DNA from: UBA1127 sp965116355
GTDB lineage: Bacteria > Chloroflexota > Dehalococcoidia > Lucifugimonadales > UBA1127
Length of the DNA stretch: 64,000 bases
NCBI GenBank assembly: GCA_965116355.1
Contig: OZ220679.1
Location: 620,001-684,000 of the forward strand
Direction: 5' to 3'
Shown: positions 55,826-63,091 of the stretch, piece after piece
Position numbering within the stretch: position 1 is the first letter of the stretch
Layout of the letters: the number at the start of each line of letters is the position of its first letter
Made by a program: the position numbers and the translations under genes
The notes under the pieces: model-generated
Told to the model about the DNA's origin: nothing
The model's input: the letters and a program-made list of their open reading frames with translations, nothing else
Databases searched by the model: none

Positions 55826-55882
55826 GGCAACCACCTTCGACAGGCTCGCGGCTGACTGAAATCGCAAGAACAAGGAGCGGAT

Positions 55883-57025
55883 ATGGCAGACCTTTCAAGG
55901 ACGGCCGCCATCGTCGGGGTGGCGGAGTCCGACGAAATCGGGACGGTGCCCAACAAGTCGTCGCTTCAGCACCACATGGAGGCGGCGGCCAACGCCCTGG
56001 ACGACGCGGGCCTGTCGAAGAGCGACGTCGACGGGCTGTTCACGGCCGGCTACTCGACGTACGCGACGGGCGACTACCTCGGAATCAAGCCGCGCTTCAC
56101 TGACAGTACGACGGTCGGTGGCTCATCGTTCATCATCCACATCGCCCACGCCATCGCGGCTATCAACGCAGGGTGGTGCGAGGTCGCGCTCATCACGCAC
56201 GGTCAGGCGGGCCGCAGCAACCGCGCGCCCCAGCCCGCTGACCCGAGCCTGCCGACGCTGCAGTACGAGATCCCCTACGGTTTCATCGGCCAGCCCATCA
56301 ACTACGCCATGGGCGCCACGCGCTACATGCACCGGTACGGCGAGGATCGCACGCGGCAGGCGCTGGCGGAGATCGCGGTGTCGACACGCAAGTGGGCGCT
56401 GATGAACCCCAAGGCGGCGATGAAGGACCCGATGAGCTTTGACGACTACCACAATTCGCGTTGGATCGCTTGGCCATTCCACCTGTTCGACTGCTGCCTC
56501 GTCACCGACGCCGGCGCGGCGGTGGTGGTGACGTCGGCGGAGCGTGCTCGTAGCGCAAAGAAGCCGCCTGTGTGGGTCCTTGGCGCGGCCGAGAGTCACG
56601 ATCACCTGGGCATCTCGACGATGCCTGACCTGACCTCGACGGTCTCGCGGCACACGGGCCCGGCTGCGCTCAGCATGGCGGGGCTGACCCACAGCGACAT
56701 CGACCTTGCGATGATCTACGATTCGTTCACATACACGGTGCTTATCACGCTGGAGGGGCTCGGCTTCTGCGGCCCCGGCGAGGGCCCGGACTTCGTCGCC
56801 GGACAGCGAACTGCTCCGGGCGGCGACTTTCCGATGAATACCAGCGGCGGCGGCCTCAGCTACACGCACCCGGGCATGTACGGCATCTTCCTCATCATTG
56901 AGGCCGTGCGGCAGCTCCGGGGTGAGTGCGGCGAGCGGCAGGTGCCCGACTGCGGCATCTCGCTGGTCAACGGCACCGGCGGAGCGCTCTCGTCCACGGG
57001 CACCGTGGTGCTCGCTAGGGACTAG
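55883..57025 (+). CDS. Thiolase-fold protein lacking the usual nucleophilic Cys
   Basis: The 380-residue protein belongs to the SCP2-thiolase-like family: AAIVGVAESDEIGTVPNKSS, a DSTTVGGSSFIIHIAHAIAA helix, FPMNTSGGGLSYTHPGMYGI with the conserved His, and LVNGTGGALSSTGTVVLARD at the end. Where thiolases have CASG, this has VGGS (residues 78-81), so no acyl-Cys can form there. Such proteins pair with DUF35 OB-fold partners, as in lipid side-chain aldolases (Ltp2-like) that cleave CoA esters without Cys. The partner gene follows 62 bases later. I infer a retro-aldol or related CoA-ester reaction. AAGGAG precedes the ATG. Confidence 0.85.
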   Translation: MADLSRTAAIVGVAESDEIGTVPNKSSLQHHMEAAANALDDAGLSKSDVDGLFTAGYSTYATGDYLGIKPRFTDSTTVGGSSFIIHIAHAIAAINAGWCEVALITHGQAGRSNRAPQPADPSLPTLQYEIPYGFIGQPINYAMGATRYMHRYGEDRTRQALAEIAVSTRKWALMNPKAAMKDPMSFDDYHNSRWIAWPFHLFDCCLVTDAGAAVVVTSAERARSAKKPPVWVLGAAESHDHLGISTMPDLTSTVSRHTGPAALSMAGLTHSDIDLAMIYDSFTYTVLITLEGLGFCGPGEGPDFVAGQRTAPGGDFPMNTSGGGLSYTHPGMYGIFLIIEAVRQLRGECGERQVPDCGISLVNGTGGALSSTGTVVLARD

Positions 57026-57087
57026 GCGACCGTTCGTCCTGCAGGAAATCGAAGGACACCCTCCATACTGAATCGACGGAGAGAACC

Positions 57088-57510
57088 ATGACGCAGCAGG
57101 CATACAACAAGCCGCTCCCGACCCCGCAGCCAGAGTCGGACTTCTACTGGGAGAAGACCAAGGAGCACGAGCTCTGGCTGCGCTCTTGCAACGACTGCAA
57201 CCAGGCCTACTTCTACCCTCGCGACCTCTGCCCGGACTGCTTCTCGCGCAACACGACGTGGGTGCAGGCGAGCGGCAGGGGCACGCTGCACACATTTGCC
57301 ATCGTGCACCGCGCGCCGACACCGGCCTTCCGCGACGACGCCCCTTTTGTGGTCGCGATCGTCGATCTGGAGGAGGGCCCGCGCATGCCGACGAACCTCG
57401 TGGACGTGGAGCCGGACCCCTCCGCCATCCACGTCGGGATGCCGGTGGAGGTGGTCTTCGACGACGTAACGGAGGAGATCACACTGCCCAAGTTCCGGCC
57501 CGCGGGGTAG
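57088..57510 (+). CDS. Zn-ribbon OB-fold protein (DUF35 family)
   Basis: The 140-residue protein has an N-terminal helix followed by a rubredoxin-like zinc ribbon, CNDCNQAYFYPRDLCPDC (four Cys), and an OB-fold domain (GTLHTFAIVHRAPTPAF, FVVAIVDLEEGPRMPTNL, GMPVEVVFDDVTEEI). DUF35 proteins form complexes with thiolase-like enzymes and shape the active site or bind acyl-CoA. The gene directly follows the Cys-less thiolase-like gene, supporting such a pair. It is the last gene of the cluster that starts at 54359. Confidence 0.92.
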   Translation: MTQQAYNKPLPTPQPESDFYWEKTKEHELWLRSCNDCNQAYFYPRDLCPDCFSRNTTWVQASGRGTLHTFAIVHRAPTPAFRDDAPFVVAIVDLEEGPRMPTNLVDVEPDPSAIHVGMPVEVVFDDVTEEITLPKFRPAG

Positions 57511-57522
57511 GGGGCGGGCGCA

Positions 57523-57551
57523 TTGACACTGCTACCACCTGTCTATATACT
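57523..57551 (+). promoter_or_regulatory. Strong sigma-70 promoter
   Basis: TTGACA (57523-57528) and TATACT (57546-57551) are spaced by exactly 17 bases, the best consensus promoter seen in the window. It fires just after the DUF35 stop, toward a terminator only about 65 bases downstream. Confidence 0.6.
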
Positions 57552-57557
57552 ACAATC

Positions 57558-57622
57558 ACCGTGTGAGCCCAGTTGCGGCTGGGGGTAGGACGGATGAAGG
57601 CCCGCCATCAGGCGGGCTTTCT
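57558..57622 (+). ncRNA. Candidate small RNA of about 65 nt
   Basis: A transcript from the 57523-57551 promoter would begin near 57558 and stop at the hairpin at 57600-57617. It contains a CCCAG-TTGCGG-CTGGG stem (about 57569-57584) and a short single-stranded GGGTAGGACGGATGAA segment before the terminator. A 22-codon frame starts at 57594 but runs through the terminator, so the product is more likely RNA. No known RNA family is recognised. Confidence 0.35.
57600..57620 (+). terminator. Rho-independent terminator
   Basis: The perfect stem GCCCGCC-ATCA-GGCGGGC is followed by TTTCTGGTTTCTTT. It ends transcription from the CoA-transferase cluster and from the local promoter. The convergent DUF3800 gene stops just beyond it. 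Confidence 0.75.
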
Positions 57623-57629
57623 GGTTTCT

Positions 57630-58382
57630 TTAGGGAAACTTCTTAATTCCGATGGGACCTAAACTCCCTCTAGTCACTTCGTGAATTCTCGCGTCTCCGT
57701 CAGCAGTTGCGAGCTGGTCCCACAGGTCTGAAGGAACTCGGCTGTTTGGATCAATCGCTGGGTTCCGGTGTGCTGCGTAGGCATTCAGGTCAGCTAGCTG
57801 GATGAAGTGTGAGTCGTGAGACTGCCGGTCATTAGGGTCTTCCAGTATGCGGTCGACAGCAAATTCACTTGTGGATCCGCGAAATCGCCTTGGAACAATA
57901 TGCCGGCGACGCATTTGCCTCACCAGCCGTCGAATGAAATAGCCATGGCCTTCATCAGGGAACAGTACGGTGTAGTCGTTCCGTCTTTGACAAAAGAGCT
58001 GTAGCCGCTCTATGGCAAATTGCCAGGCGAGCTCTCGTGCATCGTATCCTCTTTGGTCGGCACTCACTTTGTGAATAGCAATGGAAAACGTCTTGAGTTG
58101 AAGCTTGGCCTCCAACCGCAGTATCTCTCGATAAATGTGAAACCTGGTGGCCCGTGGGATGCCTGAAAGAACTCCTTCGCCCTTACGGAAGTGGACGGCC
58201 TTTAGCTCTCCAGTAGCAGCAATACCGTACTTGATACGCATCTGACTTCTGAAGGCCGTGAGCCGATCTTGTGCAGCCATCCATGAGCTGTCATGCACCA
58301 ACAGTGCATTGAGCACGAACCAAGCCGTTGGGGAGTTTAAGACGCCGGTGTCACCAGATTCGTCGAAGTAGGTTAAGTACAT
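57630..58382 (-). CDS. DUF3800 domain protein
   Basis: The 250-residue protein opens MYLTYFDESGDTGVLNSPTA, the DUF3800 signature with acidic residues of an RNase H-like fold. It has HFRKGEGVLSG, an internal DEGHGYFIRRLV and a C-terminal QLADLNAYAAHRNP block, all usual for the family (about 230-300 residues). DUF3800 proteins are scattered on islands and near defence or mobile genes; biochemical function is unproven, and a nuclease-like role is suggested from the fold. Its GC content is clearly lower than that of the neighbours, with more A/T-ending codons, indicating recent acquisition between two core operons. Confidence 0.85.
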   Translation of the reverse strand: MYLTYFDESGDTGVLNSPTAWFVLNALLVHDSSWMAAQDRLTAFRSQMRIKYGIAATGELKAVHFRKGEGVLSGIPRATRFHIYREILRLEAKLQLKTFSIAIHKVSADQRGYDARELAWQFAIERLQLFCQRRNDYTVLFPDEGHGYFIRRLVRQMRRRHIVPRRFRGSTSEFAVDRILEDPNDRQSHDSHFIQLADLNAYAAHRNPAIDPNSRVPSDLWDQLATADGDARIHEVTRGSLGPIGIKKFP

Positions 58383-58524
58383 GGCCTCTAAAGCTTAGGA
58401 CACCCGTTCCAGGTTCACCAAGGTGCTACTCTCCCATTTCCCAGCATTTTCACGCCCTGTGCTACAATGCCCCCGCGCCCGTGCGACTCGACGTGGACGG
58501 GCGTCGCTTTGTGAAGGAGCCTGC

Positions 58525-59676
58525 ATGAAGATCCACGAGTATCAGGCCAAGGAGCTTATGGCCAAGTACGGCATCCCCGTGCCCCGAGGCGGCATGGCGG
58601 CCTCGCCGGACGACGCGCGCAAAGTGGCCGAGGAGCTCGGCGGCAGCGTCGTCGTCAAGGCGCAGGTGCACGCCGGCGGGCGCGGCAAGGCCGGCGGCGT
58701 CAAGGTCGTCGACAACCCGGACGCCGCTGCGGAGTTCACCGGCAGCATCCTCGGCAAGCAGTTGGTCACGTTCCAGACCGGGCCGGAGGGCGTCCCCGTC
58801 AACTCCGTGCTGGTCGAGGAGACGATGGACATCGCCCAGGAGCTGTACGTCGCCATCGTGCTCGATCCCAGCGAGCGGCGGCCGGTGGTGATCGCCAGTG
58901 CGGCGGGCGGCATGGAGATCGAGGAGGTCGCGGAGGCAACGCCGGAGAAGATCCTGCGCGCCGTCGTCGACCCGACCGTCGGGCTGCAGCCGTACCAGGG
59001 GCGCTCGCTGGCGTACGGCATGGGCGTGCCCACCGAGCTGGTGCGGCCGACGGCTGACCTCATCGTCAGGCTGTACAGGCTGATGGCGGACTTGGACTGC
59101 TCGCAGGTGGAGATCAACCCGCTGGTGGTAACGGGCGACGGTCGCGTGCTGCCGGTGGACGCCAAGCTGAACCTGGACGACGATGCCATGTTCCGCCACA
59201 AGGACCTGACGGCCCTTCGCGACGCCAGTCAGGAGGACCCGCTGGAATCCCAGGCGCACGACATCGGCGTCATCTACGTACGGCTGGACGGCGACGTTGG
59301 GTGCCTGGTGAACGGCGCGGGACTGGCCATGGCGACGATGGACATCGTGACGGCCGTGGGCGCGTCGCCCGCCAACTTCCTCGACGTCGGCGGCGGCGCC
59401 GACGAGGACCGCATCCGTGCAGCGGTCCGCATCCTGCTGTCTGACCCGAACGTGAAGCGTGTGCTGGTCAACATCTTCGGCGGCATCCTGCGCAACGACG
59501 TGCTGGCACGGGGGCTCGTGGGCGCGTACGAGGACACGGGTTCGAAGGCGCCCATCGTCGCGCGGATGCTCGGCACCAACGTCGATGAGGGCCGGCAGAT
59601 CCTGAAGGACTCGGGCCTCGACGTGACGGTGGTTGAGACGCTTAAGGACGCGGCGGAGGCGCTGAGCGCGGCTTAG
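58525..59676 (+). CDS. sucC: Succinyl-CoA synthetase beta subunit
   Basis: The 383-residue ATP-grasp subunit starts MKIHEYQAKELMAKYGIPVP at 58525 with GAAGGAGC seven bases ahead; an upstream ATG in frame at 58423 lacks support. It shows KAQVHAGGRGKAGGVKVV (nucleotide binding), QVEINPLVV and DAKLNLDDDAMFRH (Mg2+ ligands), and the C-terminal flavodoxin-like domain with NIFGGILRNDVLARG. With SucD it couples succinyl-CoA to succinate with ATP or GTP formation in the TCA cycle. A TACAAT box at 58463 is a likely -10 element. sucD follows 48 bases later. Confidence 0.97.
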   Translation: MKIHEYQAKELMAKYGIPVPRGGMAASPDDARKVAEELGGSVVVKAQVHAGGRGKAGGVKVVDNPDAAAEFTGSILGKQLVTFQTGPEGVPVNSVLVEETMDIAQELYVAIVLDPSERRPVVIASAAGGMEIEEVAEATPEKILRAVVDPTVGLQPYQGRSLAYGMGVPTELVRPTADLIVRLYRLMADLDCSQVEINPLVVTGDGRVLPVDAKLNLDDDAMFRHKDLTALRDASQEDPLESQAHDIGVIYVRLDGDVGCLVNGAGLAMATMDIVTAVGASPANFLDVGGGADEDRIRAAVRILLSDPNVKRVLVNIFGGILRNDVLARGLVGAYEDTGSKAPIVARMLGTNVDEGRQILKDSGLDVTVVETLKDAAEALSAA

Positions 59677-59724
59677 CCCCGAACGGTCAGGAGACATTCA
59701 AAGAAAGCGTGGAGCGGGCAATCC

Positions 59725-60609
59725 ATGAGCATCCTGGTAGATCGGAACAGCAGGGTCCTGGTGCAGGGCATCACGGGCCGAGAGGGCAGCTTCCACACGC
59801 TGCGGTGCATCGAGTACGGCACCAACGTGGTGGCAGGCGTGACGCCGGGTCGCGGCGGGCAGAAGTTCGGTGAGACCGACATCGATGTGTACGACACGGT
59901 GGCAGAGGCAGTGAAAGAGACGGCGGCGAACGTGTCGCTGATCTTCGTGCCGGCGCCGCTGGCCGCCGACGCCATCCTGGAGTCCGCGGCGGCTGGCGTC
60001 GCGCTCGTCGTGCCTATCGCCGAGGGCATCCCCCCGCGGGACATGGTGCCGGTGGCGCGGACACTGGAAGGTTCGGGCACGCGGATGCTCGGCCCCAATT
60101 GCCCCGGCCTCATCTCCCCCGGCGAGCGGTGCAAGGTGGGCATCATGCCGGGCGCCATCCACACGCCGGGCCGCGTCGGCGTGGTCTCGCGCAGCGGGAC
60201 GCTGACGTACGAGGCGGTCGGGCAGCTATCGGCGCTGGGCATCGGGCAGTCGAGTTGCGTCGGCATCGGCGGCGACCCGGTCAGTGGCACGACGTTTGTC
60301 GACGTGCTGCGGCTGTTCAACGAGGACCCGGAGACCGACGCGGTGGTGCTCATTGGCGAGATTGGCGGCACCAAGGAGCAGGAGGCCGCGGAGTACATCA
60401 AGGCGGAGATGACCAAACCGGTGGCGGCGCTTATCGTGGGGCAGAGCGCGCCTCCGGGCAAGCGAATGGGACACGCGGGCGCAATCATCACAGGCTCGGC
60501 GGCGCGCGCCGAGAACAAGGTCGCCGCGCTGCGAGACGCCGGGGCGGCTATCATCCCCTCCCCGGCCGACATCGGTACGACCATTCAGGACGTGCTCGGC
60601 GGCAAGTAG
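59725..60609 (+). CDS. sucD: Succinyl-CoA synthetase alpha subunit
   Basis: The 294-residue protein starts MSILVDRNSRVLVQGITGRE with the CoA-binding Rossmann domain (GREGSFHTLRCIEYGTNVVA, GVTPGRGGQK). It carries RMLGPNCPGLISPGE, SRSGTLTYEAVGQLS, and the phosphohistidine loop GKRMGHAGAIITGSAA near the C terminus. It forms the alpha-beta enzyme with the upstream sucC product and contributes the His that relays phosphate. Length matches the family. GGAGCG sits ahead of the start. Together the pair probably connects to the 54.3-57.5 kb CoA-transferase cluster only through metabolism, not through a shared transcript. Confidence 0.97.
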   Translation: MSILVDRNSRVLVQGITGREGSFHTLRCIEYGTNVVAGVTPGRGGQKFGETDIDVYDTVAEAVKETAANVSLIFVPAPLAADAILESAAAGVALVVPIAEGIPPRDMVPVARTLEGSGTRMLGPNCPGLISPGERCKVGIMPGAIHTPGRVGVVSRSGTLTYEAVGQLSALGIGQSSCVGIGGDPVSGTTFVDVLRLFNEDPETDAVVLIGEIGGTKEQEAAEYIKAEMTKPVAALIVGQSAPPGKRMGHAGAIITGSAARAENKVAALRDAGAAIIPSPADIGTTIQDVLGGK

Positions 60610-60746
60610 TCTCGTCAATACGCCCTTACCGTCCGTTACGTCTACAATACCCTCACTACGGACCCGGTGCGACCTGCGTTCGGAACCCTGACAGCGCCTG
60701 CCGCGTCTCAGTTAGGGAAGGTTATTCCGATTTGGAGGTCCCCCAC

Positions 60747-61928
60747 ATGACCCGACTGCTCATCGCCATCGCCCTCGTCCTCATGCTGCTCACCGCTGTT
60801 GCATGCTCCGGCGACGACTCTGACGAAGCGGCCTTCTTCGAGACCACCGCAACGTCTGCGGATTCCTTTGACATGGCGATGGAAGGCGGCGCCATGACTA
60901 TGGCGCAAGCGGCGCCTGCCCAGCCTGCCGCAGCCGCGCCCGAGGCGATGATGGAGAAGGCCATAGCTGACGGCGAAGTGGGCGCGTCCGGCGGGACGCT
61001 GCAGCTTGCAGACCGCAAGATCATCTCGACCGGCAACATCACCGTCGAGGTGGAGGACGTCGAGAGTGCAGTCACGGCAGTGGAGGCCTTCGTCGACAGC
61101 GTTGGCGGCTATGTTGAGGTGCTGTCCCGGAGTGGCGGCGACGAATTCAGCAGGGCGTCCATGACCCTTCGCGTGCCCCAGGGGCAGTTCTCCTCCGCCT
61201 ACGACCGAATCCGGCAGCTGGGCGAGGTGCTGAATGAGCACCAGGGCAGCGAGGACGTCTCGGAGCAGTTCATCGACCTGGAGGCGCGGCTGAACAGCGC
61301 CAAGCGGGAGGAACAGAGCTTCCTGAGCTTGCTGGGGCGAGCCAACACCGTCAGCGACGTCCTCACCATCGAGCGGGAGCTGGCTCGCGTACGCTCGGAC
61401 ATCGAGCGGTACCAGGGACAGCTCGACTTCCTGTCGAGGCGCGTGGACCTTTCCACAATCTGGGTGGAGCTGGTGCCGGAGGAGGGGCCGTTCATAGAGA
61501 AGCCGTTCGGCAATCTCCGGCTCACGGTCGACGACGTGCCGGGCAGCCTCGATACCGTCCGCCGCATCATCGCGTCGTACAACGGCGAGATCCGGGGCGG
61601 CACGATCTTCGACGACGAGGGCGGCCAGAGCGCCAACCTGGACGCCCGGGTCTTCTACGCCGACTTCCGCACTGTGCTGAACGAACTGGAGCGCGTGGGC
61701 GACGTGGACGCAAAGTCCATCCGTGAGCCGGTGCTAGACATCGACGGCGGCGAAGAGCGGAAGCCCAGCGCGGAGATCTTCGTCCATCTGGAGGAGCCGG
61801 ACAACACCTGGATCTTTGTTCTTGGCGCGGTAGTCGTGCTCGGTGTGCTGCTGGTGGTCGTCGTCCTGCTGGGCGTGAGAGGCGTCGCCGCGCGACGCCG
61901 GCGCCGGGCCGCGCAGGCCGAGGCGTAG
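60747..61928 (+). CDS. DUF4349 membrane-associated lipoprotein-like protein
   Basis: The start is ATG 60747, eight bases after GGAGGT; the longer frame from 60099 is a shadow over sucD. The product has 393 residues. A signal sequence ends TAVAC (Cys20, lipobox-like), followed by a Met/Ala-rich linker (about 35-75). A DUF4349 domain (about 88-340) has DRKIISTGNITVEVEDVESA, GGYVEVLSRSG, TLRVPQGQFSSAYDRI and a central coiled coil (EARLNSAKREEQSFLSLL). A C-terminal transmembrane helix (WIFVLGAVVVLGVLLVVVVL) ends in an Arg-rich tail. This family is widespread in Chloroflexota and Firmicutes but its function is unknown. Confidence 0.88.
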   Translation: MTRLLIAIALVLMLLTAVACSGDDSDEAAFFETTATSADSFDMAMEGGAMTMAQAAPAQPAAAAPEAMMEKAIADGEVGASGGTLQLADRKIISTGNITVEVEDVESAVTAVEAFVDSVGGYVEVLSRSGGDEFSRASMTLRVPQGQFSSAYDRIRQLGEVLNEHQGSEDVSEQFIDLEARLNSAKREEQSFLSLLGRANTVSDVLTIERELARVRSDIERYQGQLDFLSRRVDLSTIWVELVPEEGPFIEKPFGNLRLTVDDVPGSLDTVRRIIASYNGEIRGGTIFDDEGGQSANLDARVFYADFRTVLNELERVGDVDAKSIREPVLDIDGGEERKPSAEIFVHLEEPDNTWIFVLGAVVVLGVLLVVVVLLGVRGVAARRRRRAAQAEA

Positions 61929-61996
61929 GCGGCAGACAGTCGGCAGCTCCACACAGTGTGATAGAGTTCAGGAACCATCTCGCTCAGGAGGCCACA

Positions 61997-62524
61997 GTGG
62001 ACCGCGTCATCGTGCGCCCCGAGACCCCCGCCGACTACGAAGCAGTGCGTGAGGTCCTCGACCTTGCGTTCCACGACAGTCCAGACAGCGAGTCCGCGCT
62101 GGTGGAAGCCCTCCGCGCTCAATCGGACTACACGCCTGAGCTTTCACTGGTGGCGGATCTGGACGGGGCCATCGTGGGCCACATCATTTTCACTGACGCG
62201 CGCATTGAGACCGCCACCGGTGTGGTCCCGGCGAAGGCCCTCGGTCCGCTGGCCGTGCACCCCGACTGGCAACAACACGGCATCGGGACACAGCTCGGCA
62301 AGGAAGGCCTCGAAGCGTGTCGGCGCCTCGGACACCGCATCGCGGTGGTCATCGGACACTCGACCTACTATCCGCGCTTCGGCTTCCAACGGGGGCGGCC
62401 CCTCGGCATCGAAATGTCGATCGGCCGACTGGAGCAGTCCCGGATGATCGTCGAACTCGTGCCCGGCGCGCTCGACGGCGTACGGGGCACCGTCTACTTC
62501 TCGCCCCTCTTCGGCGAGGAGTAG
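61997..62524 (+). CDS. GNAT family N-acetyltransferase (YhbS-like)
   Basis: I place the start at GTG 61997 because CAGGAGG lies just upstream and the family begins at this VDRVIVRPETPADYEAV segment; an ATG at 61958 is possible. The 175-residue protein has acetyl-CoA motif A, LGPLAVHPDWQQHGIGTQLG, and the later VVIGHSTYYPRFGFQRGRP block with YYPRFGF that is typical of YhbS-like enzymes. It transfers acetyl from acetyl-CoA to an amine of unknown identity. It follows the DUF4349 gene closely and precedes the phosphatase gene. Confidence 0.9.
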   Translation: MDRVIVRPETPADYEAVREVLDLAFHDSPDSESALVEALRAQSDYTPELSLVADLDGAIVGHIIFTDARIETATGVVPAKALGPLAVHPDWQQHGIGTQLGKEGLEACRRLGHRIAVVIGHSTYYPRFGFQRGRPLGIEMSIGRLEQSRMIVELVPGALDGVRGTVYFSPLFGEE

Positions 62525-62593
62525 GCCACGACTCCTCAGCAAAGCGGGTACAATGCCCGCAGCCCCAGAGAACTCTACGACCGGAGCAGAAGC

Positions 62594-63016
62594 ATGCTCG
62601 TTATGTTCGTTTGCCAGGCCAACGTGGGCCGCAGCCAGGTCGCCGAGGCCTACTTTGAGCGCCTGTCGAGGCACGAGGTGTGCAGCAGCGGGCTGCGCGT
62701 GGACGAGGAGATGGCGCGCAACAAGCCCGCGTCGGCGAAGTTGAAGGACAACTCGCGCCACTCGCTGCCGTACATGCTGGAGCGCGGCGTCGACATTTCG
62801 GAGAAGGAGCGGACGCAGATCACGCCGGAGCTTGTCGCCGCGGCGGACCGGATCGTCGCCATCCTTCCGGCGGAGGAGGTGCCGGCCTCCCTCTCCGAGT
62901 CCGGCAAGCTGACCGTGTGGGACCTGCCCGACCCGGTGGACCACCCCAACGCCGCCTGGGCGATCTTTGACGACATCGGTGAGCGGATCCAGGCGCTGGT
63001 GGCAGAGATAGGCTAG
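62594..63016 (+). CDS. Low-molecular-weight phosphatase/ArsC-like protein
   Basis: The 140-residue protein opens MLVMFVCQANVGRSQVAEAY, the CX5R phosphate-binding loop with Cys7 and Arg13 followed by Ser14. A DP pair near residue 115 (VWDLPDPVD) supplies the general acid of this superfamily. Members are protein tyrosine phosphatases or thioredoxin-linked arsenate reductases. The absence of the second and third Cys of ArsC favours a phosphatase-like or glutaredoxin-linked version. GGAG precedes the ATG. Other arsenic genes are not present in the window. Confidence 0.88.
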   Translation: MLVMFVCQANVGRSQVAEAYFERLSRHEVCSSGLRVDEEMARNKPASAKLKDNSRHSLPYMLERGVDISEKERTQITPELVAAADRIVAILPAEEVPASLSESGKLTVWDLPDPVDHPNAAWAIFDDIGERIQALVAEIG

Positions 63017-63091
63017 CCCGTTCCCCCCGTTTGCGGCTGGCGCGTCCCCGCGTTTCCCGTCCGTCTGGGCCGCGCTATACTGACACGCACT

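Noticed and set aside
58462..59697. Long minus-strand frame opposite sucC
   Set aside because: sucC is unmistakable on the plus strand; the antisense frame is a high-GC artefact.
60099..60746. Upstream extension of the DUF4349 gene over sucD
   Set aside because: The extension is out-of-frame sucD sequence; the ATG at 60747 has a strong ribosome site followed by a signal peptide.
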